Source of the DNA: Chitinophagaceae bacterium
Lineage (GTDB): Bacteria > Bacteroidota > Bacteroidia > Cytophagales > Cytophagaceae
Assembly: GCA_028288365.1 (NCBI GenBank)
Contig: JAQBNU010000031.1
Location: 1-64,000 of the forward strand
DNA: 64,000 nt
Direction: 5' to 3'
Below, piece after piece: positions 52,332 to 61,200 of the stretch. Every line of letters begins with the position of its first letter. Position 1 is the first letter of the stretch. Below the pieces are notes generated by a model. That model was not told the DNA's origin. It was given only the letters and a program-made list of their open reading frames with translations, and ran no database searches. Position numbers and translations under genes: made by a program.

Positions 52332-53089
52332 TACTTACGATTTAATTTGGCTTCAATAGAATGCTGTGTGTGTGGTACAGCACGTAAACGTTCTTTCGGA
52401 ATCAGCTTTCCTGTTTCGATGCACACGCCGTATGTTCCGTTCTTGATGCGGATTACAGCGAATTCCAACTGCTGAATGAATTTCATTTGTCTTGCAGCCA
52501 ATTGGCTGAAGTTTTCTTTTTCCAACGTATCTGCTCCATCTTCCAGCAATTTTAAATTACTGTTCGAGTTGTCAGAACTTTCGTCGTTCTTTCTGCTCAA
52601 AGATTCCTTGATGTACACCAATTCTTTTTTTGCTCTTTCTAATTTTTCAAGAATCAATGTTTCAAACTCTTTCAGTTCTTCTTCAGAGTACTTTGTTCTA
52701 GTGTCTTCCGGTCCAGAATTTTTAGGTTGCATAATGCCTTGGGGTTTAACAGTTTTGCTATTTAACTTAAAAACCTCCGGTGAGGTTTCCTTTATGGTCA
52801 CTTTTTTTGCAGCAGATTTAGCTTTAGGAGTCGCCTTCTTGGCAACCGGTGCTGCTTTCTTCGCAGGAGTACTTTTTTTGACCGCTGTCTTTTTAACTAC
52901 CGCTTTCTTCGCCGGCTTTTTCACGGCAGGTTTTGCCGGTGATTTTTTAGCTGCCGTTTTTTTGGCAGCAGGTTTAGCTTTGGGCGATGCTTTTGATACT
53001 TTTTTAGCTACCGGTTTTTTAACCGCTGCTTTCTTTTTTGCAACTACTTTTTTCGCAACTGCTTTTTTCTGATTTTTTTTAACCTTAGC
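52331..53089 (-). CDS. DksA/TraR-type protein with long Lys/Ala-rich N-terminus
   Basis: 252 aa from ATG 53089 (MAKVKKNQKKAVAKKV); an earlier ATG at 53152 lies inside the promoter. Residues about 1-110 are AKK/KKP-rich like histone H1 tails (VKKPVAKKVSKASPKAK). Residues about 130-250 hold a coiled coil (YSEEELKEFETLILEKLERAKKELVYIKESL) and a TraR/DksA finger remnant, YGVCIETGKLIPKERLRAVPHT, with only one Cys. Likely acts near RNA polymerase or chromatin; metal-free. First gene of the dksA-like-scpB-rluB run. Confidence 0.88.
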   Translation of the reverse strand, partial: AKVKKNQKKAVAKKVVAKKKAAVKKPVAKKVSKASPKAKPAAKKTAAKKSPAKPAVKKPAKKAVVKKTAVKKSTPAKKAAPVAKKATPKAKSAAKKVTIKETSPEVFKLNSKTVKPQGIMQPKNSGPEDTRTKYSEEELKEFETLILEKLERAKKELVYIKESLSRKNDESSDNSNSNLKLLEDGADTLEKENFSQLAARQMKFIQQLEFAVIRIKNGTYGVCIETGKLIPKERLRAVPHTQHSIEAKLNRK

Positions 53090-53149
53090 CATAAAAAAAT
53101 AATGATTGAATCCCGTATTTTCCTCTGCCTGCTGGGCATTATTTGCCTG

Positions 53150-53157
53150 CAAAGGTA
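53150..53157 (-). promoter_or_regulatory. -7 promoter box of the dksA-like/scpB/rluB run
   Basis: Minus-strand TACCTTTG matches TAnnTTTG, 60 bases before the ATG at 53089. It overlaps and rules out the ATG at 53152. Confidence 0.65.
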
Positions 53158-53219
53158 ATAAATAAAAGCTTCAAGTCCTTGCATTTTTTACACCTCAACC
53201 GGTAGTTTTCCACACTAAA

Positions 53220-54983
53220 TCAACGCAATAACACAGAAATTGTGTCCTTGATTTTGAGGTGATCGCCATCAGGATGGGAAAACTCAGCTACGAGCAAGTA
53301 TAAACCCGTGCTAACAGGCTGTAAATTAGTATCCGTTCCATTCCACGTACATAAACCCTGCATGTCCGCTGGCCCGCTCGGTTGTAATGAACAGATCCAG
53401 TGACCTTGCAGTGAAAAGATGTCCATACGCACCGAAGTGCCTGGTTTAGGCAGTGTATAATGGATATTGGCATAATTCCGGTATCCATCTGTACCAGGTG
53501 AAATGGAACGAGGTTCAATGCTCAAGGTTCCACCTGCCGCAGACGCACCAGCCTGAGAATTGACATAACCCGGTGTCGCGCCTCCAGAAGAAGTGGAGGC
53601 CGATTGCCAATTCGCCAACCAGTCAGACGATGCATTGGCATTGGTTCTTTCCAAAGAAACGCCTTCCTGGTTTTCGAGCAAAGGATTGTGCATGCTTTGA
53701 TTGTAATTTATATGATCAATCATCGCACCTTGTTGATCTTGCAACACGACACTTCCATGATCATCTGGAAACGCAGGCAAATCGCAGGATACAAAGGTAT
53801 GCCGAGCGGCACGCGGATAAAATTCTGTGATGGCATTGCTGTCTTTCGTCAGCACGACATAAGAACCTGGCGCCAACACCAATGAATCAAGCATCACATT
53901 TTCCTTATCCTGATTTTGCAATTGTAATTGATTCAATGCTACATAGGCCGAACTGCAATTGTAGAGTTCCACAAAATCTTGCCCGTAAGGGAAAGGATTA
54001 AACAATAGTTCATTGATCACTACATCTCCTTTAGCGACCGGTTTAGGTTTCATGAGAGAAAGAGGCACAGGCGCTGAATTGCCCGAACGATCGCGGATTC
54101 CAAGTAACCAGCCATGAAGTAATGTACCTTCTTTCAGAAAGTTTGTTGTGTCCTTCACCCATAAGGCAGATGAGTTTGCCCAGAAAAAAATTAAAGGCAA
54201 TGGATCGTGATTCGTTTGAGTAAATAATGGAACAGACAATGGGTCGATCACTTCATCAAATTGCAACAGCCACGCACTGCTATCGGATTGGTAGGCTTGA
54301 CTGATCAATTGCGGTGGTTGTGCATCTTCTACTTCCCCATCGATCGATACTTCATCAAAGAAAAAACCATTACGACGTGTGGAAGAATGAATGCATAAAA
54401 AACCAAAGGCCTGAGGTGTAAAAACTGCAGTATGTGTACCCGAACCTTCCAGTTGAAATTGTGTACCTCCCAATGTATCCGCGTACACTTCCCAATTTCC
54501 TTTATCGTCTCGCTCCACTTTTATTCGGGCCGTGACTGAAGCACCTCCAGCATGTCCTTCAATGCCTTTGGCCACGAGGGTTTGAGAAGATCCTTTTTGA
54601 TAGTAAAGATCTATTCCGTCTTTGTTTCCAGACAGTCCGCCGACCTTGACATAATACGCTTCAAGTTGAGGATCGAGCAAATCAGTGGAAGACGAGGCCA
54701 GAAAAATTTTGGTGTAATTGGTAGTTGAGCTGGTAAAATTCATCTGCACCCAAAAACTCCAGGTAGCTTGTACTAAAGCATTGGAGTACGTTTGCAAAAA
54801 AATCTTACTGGATGCTTTGGGACCATTGGATTGAAGCTGCGCAGCAGCATTGATCTCAAAATAAGAAGTGGTTCCATCCCATTCGTGCGGACTCGAGAAA
54901 CTTCCTGAAAAATCTTCGTTGAACTGAGCAAAGGCTGCAAATGGCAGGGCCAGCAGCAAAAGCGATAAATACCTAGTAATCAT
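53220..54983 (-). CDS. Exported protein with lamin-tail domain
   Basis: 587 aa from ATG 54983 (MITRYLSLLLLALPFAAFAQ signal peptide). A first domain (about 20-215, SPHEWDGTTSYFEINAAAQLQSN) looks like a laminin-G or pectate-type beta sandwich. Residues about 320-430 form a lamin-tail (LTD) fold with DVVINELLFNPFPYGQDFVELYN. The end (IHYTLPKPGTSVRMDIFSLQG ... WNGTD) is FlgD-Ig-like, as in proteins with C-terminal targeting regions. Surface or matrix role by analogy; no enzyme motif found. Confidence 0.8.
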   Translation of the reverse strand: MITRYLSLLLLALPFAAFAQFNEDFSGSFSSPHEWDGTTSYFEINAAAQLQSNGPKASSKIFLQTYSNALVQATWSFWVQMNFTSSTTNYTKIFLASSSTDLLDPQLEAYYVKVGGLSGNKDGIDLYYQKGSSQTLVAKGIEGHAGGASVTARIKVERDDKGNWEVYADTLGGTQFQLEGSGTHTAVFTPQAFGFLCIHSSTRRNGFFFDEVSIDGEVEDAQPPQLISQAYQSDSSAWLLQFDEVIDPLSVPLFTQTNHDPLPLIFFWANSSALWVKDTTNFLKEGTLLHGWLLGIRDRSGNSAPVPLSLMKPKPVAKGDVVINELLFNPFPYGQDFVELYNCSSAYVALNQLQLQNQDKENVMLDSLVLAPGSYVVLTKDSNAITEFYPRAARHTFVSCDLPAFPDDHGSVVLQDQQGAMIDHINYNQSMHNPLLENQEGVSLERTNANASSDWLANWQSASTSSGGATPGYVNSQAGASAAGGTLSIEPRSISPGTDGYRNYANIHYTLPKPGTSVRMDIFSLQGHWICSLQPSGPADMQGLCTWNGTDTNLQPVSTGLYLLVAEFSHPDGDHLKIKDTISVLLR

Positions 54984-55101
54984 AAATGTAAAGTTTAAAA
55001 AAAGAACAATAGACAAAGGCCCGGTAAAAAAACACCTGTCAAAAAAGGACAGCGAGGCATGCATGACAACGAAAGCGACGTTTATCCTACATTCATAGGG
55101 C

Positions 55102-55109
55102 CAAAGATA
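55102..55109 (-). promoter_or_regulatory. -7 promoter box of the lamin-tail gene
   Basis: Minus-strand TATCTTTG, exact match, 118 bases before the ATG. A diverging near-match box (TTACTTTG at 55121-55128) serves asd on the plus strand about 45 bases before its ATG. Confidence 0.55.
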
Positions 55110-55172
55110 AAATAATTTAGTTACTTTGTATCCTTTAAATTAACAAACACAGTAACAAATTAAGTTCACACT

Positions 55173-56165
55173 ATGAAAGTAGCAGTCGTTGGGGCAACTG
55201 GCCTTGTCGGTACCCAAATCTTAAAAGTTCTTGAAGAAAGAAACTTCCCCGTTACGGAATTGATTCCTGTAGCCTCTCCAAAATCTATCGGTACAGAAAT
55301 TAAATATAAAGGTAAAGGTTTTAAGGTAGTCTCTGTAGAAGACGCCATCAGCATGAAGCCAGCCATCGCTATCTTCTCTGCAGGTGGCAGTGCTTCATTG
55401 GAACTTGCACCGAAATTTGCTGAAGTAGGTACTGTCGTAATCGACAACTCTTCTGCATGGCGCATGGATCCTACGAAAAAACTGATCGTACCGGAAGTGA
55501 ATGCAGATGCCATTACTAAAGAAGATAAGATCATCGCGAACCCAAACTGCTCGACTATACAAATGGTAGTCGTGATGAATCCTTTGCATAAAAAATATAA
55601 AATCAAACGTGTAGTGGTCTCTACTTACCAGTCAGTAACTGGTACAGGTAAGAAAGCCGTCGATCAATTGATGGACGAAAGAAAAGGCATCATGGACGGA
55701 CCAAAAGCATACGCTTATCAAATTGACTTGAACGTGATTCCTCACATCGATGTATTCCTTGAAAACGGATATACCAAAGAGGAAATGAAAATGATCAAGG
55801 AAACCAATAAGATCATGCGTGACGATTCGATCAAAGTAACAGCTACTACTGTGCGTATTCCTGTCGTAGGTGGCCACTCAGAATCTGTGAACATTGAATT
55901 CGAAAATGAATTTGACGTAGAAGAAGTAAAAGCATTATTGGCAGCGGAAGAAGGCGTGATCCTGGTAGACGATGTAGCAAACCTGAAATACCCAATGCCT
56001 TTGCACTCTCACAACAGAGACGAAGTATTTGTAGGTCGTATCAGAAGAGACGAAAGTCAACCGAAGACACTTAACCTATGGGTAGTAGCAGATAACTTGC
56101 GCAAAGGTGCTGCGACAAATGCTGTACAAATTGCAGAATACTTAGTATCGAAGAAATTAGTTTAA
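55173..56165 (+). CDS. asd: Aspartate-semialdehyde dehydrogenase
   Basis: 330 aa, normal length. NADP loop VVGATGLVGTQILKVL at the start; catalytic Cys126 in NPNCSTIQMVV; VPVIGGHSES-like segment (IPVVGGHSESVNIEF near 228) with the substrate-binding His; RIRRDESQPKTLNLWVVADNLRKGAATNAVQIAEYL at the end. It makes aspartate semialdehyde for Lys, Thr and Met, and for diaminopimelate of peptidoglycan. Single gene with its own terminator. Confidence 0.98.
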   Translation: MKVAVVGATGLVGTQILKVLEERNFPVTELIPVASPKSIGTEIKYKGKGFKVVSVEDAISMKPAIAIFSAGGSASLELAPKFAEVGTVVIDNSSAWRMDPTKKLIVPEVNADAITKEDKIIANPNCSTIQMVVVMNPLHKKYKIKRVVVSTYQSVTGTGKKAVDQLMDERKGIMDGPKAYAYQIDLNVIPHIDVFLENGYTKEEMKMIKETNKIMRDDSIKVTATTVRIPVVGGHSESVNIEFENEFDVEEVKALLAAEEGVILVDDVANLKYPMPLHSHNRDEVFVGRIRRDESQPKTLNLWVVADNLRKGAATNAVQIAEYLVSKKLV

Positions 56166-56185
56166 ATTTTCTTTACCTCTTTTTG

Positions 56186-56212
56186 AAAACCGAACTCTAT
56201 GGGTTCGGTTTT
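56186..56212 (+). terminator. asd terminator
   Basis: AAAACCGAAC (56186-56195) pairs with GTTCGGTTTT (56203-56212) followed by more T. Confidence 0.92.
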
Positions 56213-56257
56213 TTTATGACTGTATTTTTTATTCATACTGTCGCCCTAGACCGCATG

Positions 56258-56312
56258 GAGTATGGAGCGCGAGTACAGAGGAATCATACCTCTGTACTCG
56301 CGCTCCATACTC
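56258..56312. repeat. Perfect 24-bp palindrome, second copy of the 9414 element
   Basis: Arms 56258-56281 and 56289-56312 are exactly complementary (GAGTATGGAGCGCGAGTACA... type), loop AATCATA. The same AGCGCGAGTACAGAGGAAT core lies at 9457-9475, and the AAGTCCCCTTCAAGGGATT flank at 56315 echoes its outer arm. It sits in the 458-base gap between asd and yicC. Confidence 0.85.
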
Positions 56313-56623
56313 TAAAGTCCCCTTCAAGGGATTAAAAGGCATGATGAAGTGTAAAACAACGCTATCATTCTTCTACGCCTTTCTTACGAAGCAATGATCT
56401 TTTTGTCTTCTTTTCTTTGCTTATTCTGATCGTGCAGAAAAAGTATAAACAAAATCGCCATTTGCAGGTTTGGTCAGTGAAAGTCCACGTACATTGGAAT
56501 GTATAAATAATTGTCACCTCTATCACTTCGTCCAACAATAGACGTGGCGACGTTGTTTAGCACTTCAATAACAGCATTTTGAGAAGGTGAAGACTTTTCA
56601 TAACTTTAGAGAAAACTATATTT
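56313..56623. other. 311-base gap, one doubtful 25-codon frame
   Basis: Apart from the repeat's trailing flank, the only frame is on the minus strand at 56384-56461, MAILFILFLHDQNKQRKEDK-type, with a membrane-like start and a basic tail. It has no visible ribosome site and cannot be supported as a gene. Confidence 0.35.
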
Positions 56624-57502
56624 ATGGTCAAATCAATGACGGGCTACGGTTCTGCTGTAGCTGAAAATGAAAATCTTTATGTGCAGGTGGAAATCAAGAG
56701 CCTTAACTCCAAGTACCTTGATCTCTCCATACGAGTGCCGAAAGAATACAATGAAAAAGAACTGGAGATCAGAAACCTTTTTACTCAGATCATCGAGCGC
56801 GGAAAAGTTTCTTTATCCATTGAAGTCAAACAAAAAAATGACAATACACCACGAGTAAACATCAACCTCGAATTGTTGAAAGCCTATTACGACAAAATCA
56901 AAAGCGCAGCCGAATTTGTAGGAGCTCCTGCTGACGATATTTTCCGTACCGTGCTCAACATGCCAAAGGTCATTGAATCTGATATTGAAAACGCCGACCG
57001 CAGTGATGAATGGGCTTTCGTTTCCAAAGCGATGAAAGATGCTATTGCACAATGCGACCAGTTTCGCCAGGAAGAAGGTGATGTGTTGAAAGAAAAATTT
57101 ACTTCTTATATTTTATTCATCAGAGAAAAACTGAAAGAAGTAGAGGCACACGATCCGATTCGGATTCAACAAGTGAGAGATCGAATTAAAAATCATTTGG
57201 AAGAATACGTAGGCAAAGAACGTGTCGATCAATCCCGCTTCGAACAAGAATTGATTTACTACATCGAGAAACTTGACATCAGCGAAGAGAAAGTGCGTTT
57301 GAAAAAACATCTTGATTATTTCCTGGAAGCCATGAAAGACAAAGAGGCCAGTGGAAAGAAATTGGGATTCCTCGCACAGGAACTCGGACGTGAAATCAAT
57401 ACCATCGGTTCTAAATGCAACGATGCAGACATACAACGCTCTGTCATCAGCATGAAAGAAGAATTGGAAAAAATAAAAGAACAACTCCTGAATATACTCT
57501 AA
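56624..57502 (+). CDS. YicC-family endoribonuclease
   Basis: 292 aa, usual length. Diagnostic opening MVKSMTGYGSA, then NSKYLDLSIRVP and a C-terminal EKVRLKKHLDYFLEAMKDKEASGKKLGFLAQELGREINTIGSKCND. The YicC family degrades small RNAs in E. coli and is linked to DNA repair in some bacteria. It is followed 22 bases later by the GH20 gene, but joint function is not implied. Confidence 0.95.
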   Translation: MVKSMTGYGSAVAENENLYVQVEIKSLNSKYLDLSIRVPKEYNEKELEIRNLFTQIIERGKVSLSIEVKQKNDNTPRVNINLELLKAYYDKIKSAAEFVGAPADDIFRTVLNMPKVIESDIENADRSDEWAFVSKAMKDAIAQCDQFRQEEGDVLKEKFTSYILFIREKLKEVEAHDPIRIQQVRDRIKNHLEEYVGKERVDQSRFEQELIYYIEKLDISEEKVRLKKHLDYFLEAMKDKEASGKKLGFLAQELGREINTIGSKCNDADIQRSVISMKEELEKIKEQLLNIL

Positions 57503-57524
57503 CACAACTATCACCCACTTTTAC

Positions 57525-60107
57525 ATGCCGCTTATGAGACGACTCCACATTTCATCACTCTTACTTGTTTTTGCGCTAGTCGTATCCTGCTCGCAGCAAA
57601 GACCCAATGGAAAAGACATCAGCATTACCTGGGGACTCGTTGGTAATTACTACGATGGCGATCTTTTCCTAAGTCAATTACAATTGAAAAACAACGGTAC
57701 CTCTTCGTTGGAAAACAAAAACTGGAGTTTATATTTTAACTTTTGTAGAAAATACAATCAGGATAAACTACCTAAAGAAATCACCATCGAACATGTCAAC
57801 GGAGATTTGTTTGTGTTGAAACCAACCAAAGATTTCAAAGCATTGGCACCAGGCGACTCTGTGAAGTTTGATTTATACGGTGGCTACTGGACGCTCAACG
57901 AAAGTGATGCACCGGCAGGATTCTTCTTTGTATTCGACAACGGTAAAGGAGAAACAACGATTGAAGAAACAGGAGCGTTGACTGTATTGCCTTTCGTAAC
58001 AGAAAAACAACTGAACCGTGCCGCAACAGACAAAGTAGTATGCGAAAATGAAACGGTACGTTTCGACAGAGACTCTTCTCTTTCTGTTCTTCCCCTTGCA
58101 GCTGTATGTCCGATCACACCAACACCATTGTCTTATAGCATTGGCAAAGATTCTTTACTCATTGATCCTTCTTTCGTCATTGCAGCTGATAAAGACTTCG
58201 CAGCCAGCGCCGCCTTCTTGCAAATGCAGTGGGAGAAATTGCTGACCGCAAAACCCGTAACGAAAGAACTGGATAAAAAAGAAAGCGACAAACAAGTTCA
58301 ATTGATTAAAGATGCAAATTTGAAAGGTGACGCCTACGAATTGTTGGTAAGCAAAACAAAAGGTATTGCTATCAAAGCAGGCACAAACACAGGTGCCTTC
58401 TATGGTGTCCAATCGCTGCTCGCTTTAAATCCTGCGAATGCATCCAAGTCATGGAAGATTGTTGAGATCACCGTAAAAGATAAACCGCGTTTTGCTTTCA
58501 GAGGTTTATCGGTAGATGTGGGTCGCAATTTCCAACCGAAAGAAACCATTTTGAAAATCATCGATGCCATGGCTTTTTACAAACTGAACAAGTTTCAGTT
58601 TCACCTGACAGACGATGAAGGATGGAGAATCGAAATCAAAGAATTGCCGGAGTTGACACAAGTTGGAAGTCGTAGAGGATTTTCTGCCGATGAAAAAAAC
58701 ATGTTGCTTCCTTCTTTTGGATCAGGAGCTTTTCCTGATAAAAATTCAGGATCAGGCTACTATACACAAGCAGATTTTATAGAAATTTTAAAATTCGCCA
58801 CAGAACGCAATGTAGAAGTGATTCCTGAAATTGATTTTCCAGGACATTCCAGAGCTGCGATCAAATCTATGCTGGCGCGCTATGCCCGTTTGAAAGGCGA
58901 AGGCAAGACAGCAGAAGCAGAGCAGTATTTATTGAATGATCTTCAGGATTCCTCTAAATACGAATCCGTACAAATGTGGACAGACAATGTCATTTGTCCT
59001 TGTCAGGAATCCAGTTATAATTTCATCAAAACAGTGTTCAACAGTATCCAGGCATTGTACAAAGAAGCTGGTGCTCCATTAACCACGATACATACAGGTG
59101 GTGACGAAGTACCACACGGTGTGTGGGAAAAATCTCCGAAGTGTGCAGAGTTGATCGCGAAGCAACCAGAGTTGGCACAATTGGGAGGCATCTCTAATTA
59201 TTTCTTAACACGCATCAGTGACATCATCAATGAAAAAGGATTGATTACGGCAGGCTGGGAAGAAATTGCTCTGGCCAAAGTAAAAGAAGGAGACGTCGTA
59301 CATCACATTCCGAATCCCGCATTCATCAACAAAAATTTCAGACCAAACGTGTGGAACAACGTGTGGGGCTGGGGCCAGGAAGACTTCGCTTATCAACTGG
59401 CCAATGCCGGATATAAAACTGTGTTGTCAAATGTCACCAATTTATATTTTGATCTCGCCTATAGCAAAGATCCTAAAGAACCTGGTTATTATTGGGGAGG
59501 TTTCACCAGTACGAAAAAAGCATATGAATTTATTCCATTGAACATCTACCAAAACGCCAGCGTAGATTTACTCGGCAATCCATTGGATATGAAAAATCTT
59601 GCTACCAAAGTACGTCTTACACCACAAGGCAAAGAAAATATTTTAGGTATACAAGGACAACTCTGGACAGAAAACACCAAGAGCGGTGCGATGGCTGAAT
59701 ACCTGCTCTTCCCGCGTGTACTGGCACTTTCAGAACGCGCATGGGCGCAGGATCCGACCTGGGCGCAAACAAGCGATGCTGCATTGCGCAATCAATTGCT
59801 GAACACTTCATGGAATGAATTTGCCAACCGTTTGGGACAACGTGAACTTCCCCGTCTGGATGCATTGGATAAAGGTATTGGTTATCGCTTGCCTCCTCCC
59901 GGACTTGTCATCAGTAATGAATCCGCTTATCTAAATGCAGAATTTCCAGGACTGGCCATTCACTATACGACAGATGGAAGTGACCCAACCGAACAATCTC
60001 CAGTGTATTCCACGCCATTCCCTTTGAAAAAAGGAACCGTGGTAAAAGCCGTCACTACGAATACCTTAGGCAGAGCAAGCAGGATCAGCACAGCCATTGC
60101 ACAATAA
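57525..60107 (+). CDS. Beta-N-acetylhexosaminidase, GH20, lipoprotein
   Basis: 860 aa with a lipobox (LVVSC, Cys near 22). Parts: CHB_HEX-type carbohydrate domain (about 35-175, DISITWGLVGNYYDGDLFLSQLQLKNNG), GH20b domain (about 190-310), GH20 catalytic barrel (about 320-690) with HTGGDEVPHGVW and catalytic Asp527-Glu528, Trp-rich NVWGWGQEDF, and a C-terminal chitobiase-type domain (about 780-860, LAIHYTTDGSDPTEQSPVY). It removes terminal GlcNAc and suits the GH18 protein at 18117. Starts from ATG 57525; a second ATG is three codons inside. Confidence 0.95.
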   Translation: MPLMRRLHISSLLLVFALVVSCSQQRPNGKDISITWGLVGNYYDGDLFLSQLQLKNNGTSSLENKNWSLYFNFCRKYNQDKLPKEITIEHVNGDLFVLKPTKDFKALAPGDSVKFDLYGGYWTLNESDAPAGFFFVFDNGKGETTIEETGALTVLPFVTEKQLNRAATDKVVCENETVRFDRDSSLSVLPLAAVCPITPTPLSYSIGKDSLLIDPSFVIAADKDFAASAAFLQMQWEKLLTAKPVTKELDKKESDKQVQLIKDANLKGDAYELLVSKTKGIAIKAGTNTGAFYGVQSLLALNPANASKSWKIVEITVKDKPRFAFRGLSVDVGRNFQPKETILKIIDAMAFYKLNKFQFHLTDDEGWRIEIKELPELTQVGSRRGFSADEKNMLLPSFGSGAFPDKNSGSGYYTQADFIEILKFATERNVEVIPEIDFPGHSRAAIKSMLARYARLKGEGKTAEAEQYLLNDLQDSSKYESVQMWTDNVICPCQESSYNFIKTVFNSIQALYKEAGAPLTTIHTGGDEVPHGVWEKSPKCAELIAKQPELAQLGGISNYFLTRISDIINEKGLITAGWEEIALAKVKEGDVVHHIPNPAFINKNFRPNVWNNVWGWGQEDFAYQLANAGYKTVLSNVTNLYFDLAYSKDPKEPGYYWGGFTSTKKAYEFIPLNIYQNASVDLLGNPLDMKNLATKVRLTPQGKENILGIQGQLWTENTKSGAMAEYLLFPRVLALSERAWAQDPTWAQTSDAALRNQLLNTSWNEFANRLGQRELPRLDALDKGIGYRLPPPGLVISNESAYLNAEFPGLAIHYTTDGSDPTEQSPVYSTPFPLKKGTVVKAVTTNTLGRASRISTAIAQ

Positions 60108-60129
60108 TTATTTTTAAAATATTCTTTAC

Positions 60130-60160
60130 AAAACATCCCGTCTGATCAGCGGGATGTTTT
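60130..60160 (+). terminator. Terminator of the GH20 gene
   Basis: AAAACATCCCG (60130-60140) pairs with CGGGATGTTTT (60150-60160) and more T. Confidence 0.92.
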
Positions 60161-60185
60161 TTTATAAAATTAAAAACCAAACACC

Positions 60186-60743
60186 ATGAAACATTTAAGA
60201 CCCTTTACATTTATAGTTGCCAGTCTCGCACTGATTGTTTGCATGAGTTTTACAACAGCCGAAAAATGGGTCACTGTACACGTAAAAAAATACGGCTACA
60301 AAGTAGCGTTCCCAAAGAAGCCAACAGAACAAACCCAAAAAATAAATTCTGCCGTTGGAGACTTACAATTGAACATGTACCTATACGATGCGTCAGAAGC
60401 AATAGCTGACGACAATCTACTTTATCTGACCAATTGTACGGTCTACCCGGAAGCATTAAGGAGCACCATAACTGCTGAGAACCTCGATGTATTCTACAGG
60501 CAAGCCATTGATGGTGCGGTAAAAAATGTAGAGGGCAAATTACTCTCCGAGAAAAGAGTTGACCTCGATGGTCACGAAGGAAGAGAAGCAACAGTAGATT
60601 ATCAAAATGGTTTAGCGGTAATCACATTGCGCTTGTTTTTAATCAACGGAAACATGTACATGATTCAAACCATTGCCGAAACAAGTAAGGCTCCGAATGC
60701 TTCTTCTCAAAAGTTTTTTGATTCGTTTCAATTGTTGAAGTAG
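60186..60743 (+). CDS. Small exported protein, 185 aa
   Basis: Function unassigned. Signal peptide MKHLRPFTFIVASLALIVC ending near TTAEK. The body KWVTVHVKKYGYKVAFPKKPTEQ is a common start in small Bacteroidota exported proteins, with a compact alpha/beta fold and an ENLDVFYRQAIDGAVKNVEGKLLSEKRVDLDGHEGREA segment. It has its own space after the GH20 terminator. Confidence 0.8.
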   Translation: MKHLRPFTFIVASLALIVCMSFTTAEKWVTVHVKKYGYKVAFPKKPTEQTQKINSAVGDLQLNMYLYDASEAIADDNLLYLTNCTVYPEALRSTITAENLDVFYRQAIDGAVKNVEGKLLSEKRVDLDGHEGREATVDYQNGLAVITLRLFLINGNMYMIQTIAETSKAPNASSQKFFDSFQLLK

Positions 60744-60847
60744 AGAGGAATTTTAAAAAGATTCTTTTTCTGTTTTTTAAATATTTACTGCATAAAATAT
60801 GCTGCATGTTATATTAAGCCCTTTCTTGTTAAATTATATTTGTGCGT

Positions 60848-61087
60848 GACCCCGCTAGCCAGCGGGGTCGGGCTTTCCACTGCAATCCCTCACGCAACTC
60901 ATATAGAAATATTTGCCATATCGTAAAGCATGGTGCGGCTGGCGTCCACGAAAAGAGCGAATTGTAGCGGACATCATTTGGAATTAACTTCGTACAGTTT
61001 ACCAATACTCTAATGTCTGCTACAATTAGTTTTCGTGGCTCCCTTTTCTTTTGTTTATTTTCTTTTGGGTGAGCAAAAGAAAATAAA
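60848..61087. repeat. Cluster of three palindromic structures
   Basis: GACCCCGCT/AGCGGGGTC (60848-60856 with 60861-60869), then TCGGGCTTTCCACTGCAATC and ATCCCTCACGCAAC (shared with 49639); next a ~27-base imperfect inverted repeat (60946-60974 with 61013-61038, built on CCACGAAAA and ATTGTAGC); last a 14-base perfect pair (61054-61067 with 61074-61087, TTTATTTTCTTTTG). The whole 457-base gap between two genes is built of such pieces and holds no gene. Confidence 0.8.
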
Positions 61088-61134
61088 AAGGTTAGCATGA
61101 AACGTACATTCATCGTCTATAGAAATAGAAAACA

Positions 61135-61164
61135 AAAAGGCCGCTGAATATTCAGCGGCCTTTT
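61135..61164. terminator. Terminator of the TonB receptor gene
   Basis: AAAAGGCCGCTGAA (61135-61148) pairs exactly with TTCAGCGGCCTTTT (61151-61164). Confidence 0.92.
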
Positions 61165-61200
61165 GTTTTCTAAACTAATTGATCTGTGATCTATTCCTGA

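Noticed and set aside
52476-53072. Plus-strand frame of 198 codons opposite the DksA-like gene
   Set aside because: It is the complement of the AKK-rich tract and reads as an Ala/Phe-rich pseudo-membrane protein with no start signal.
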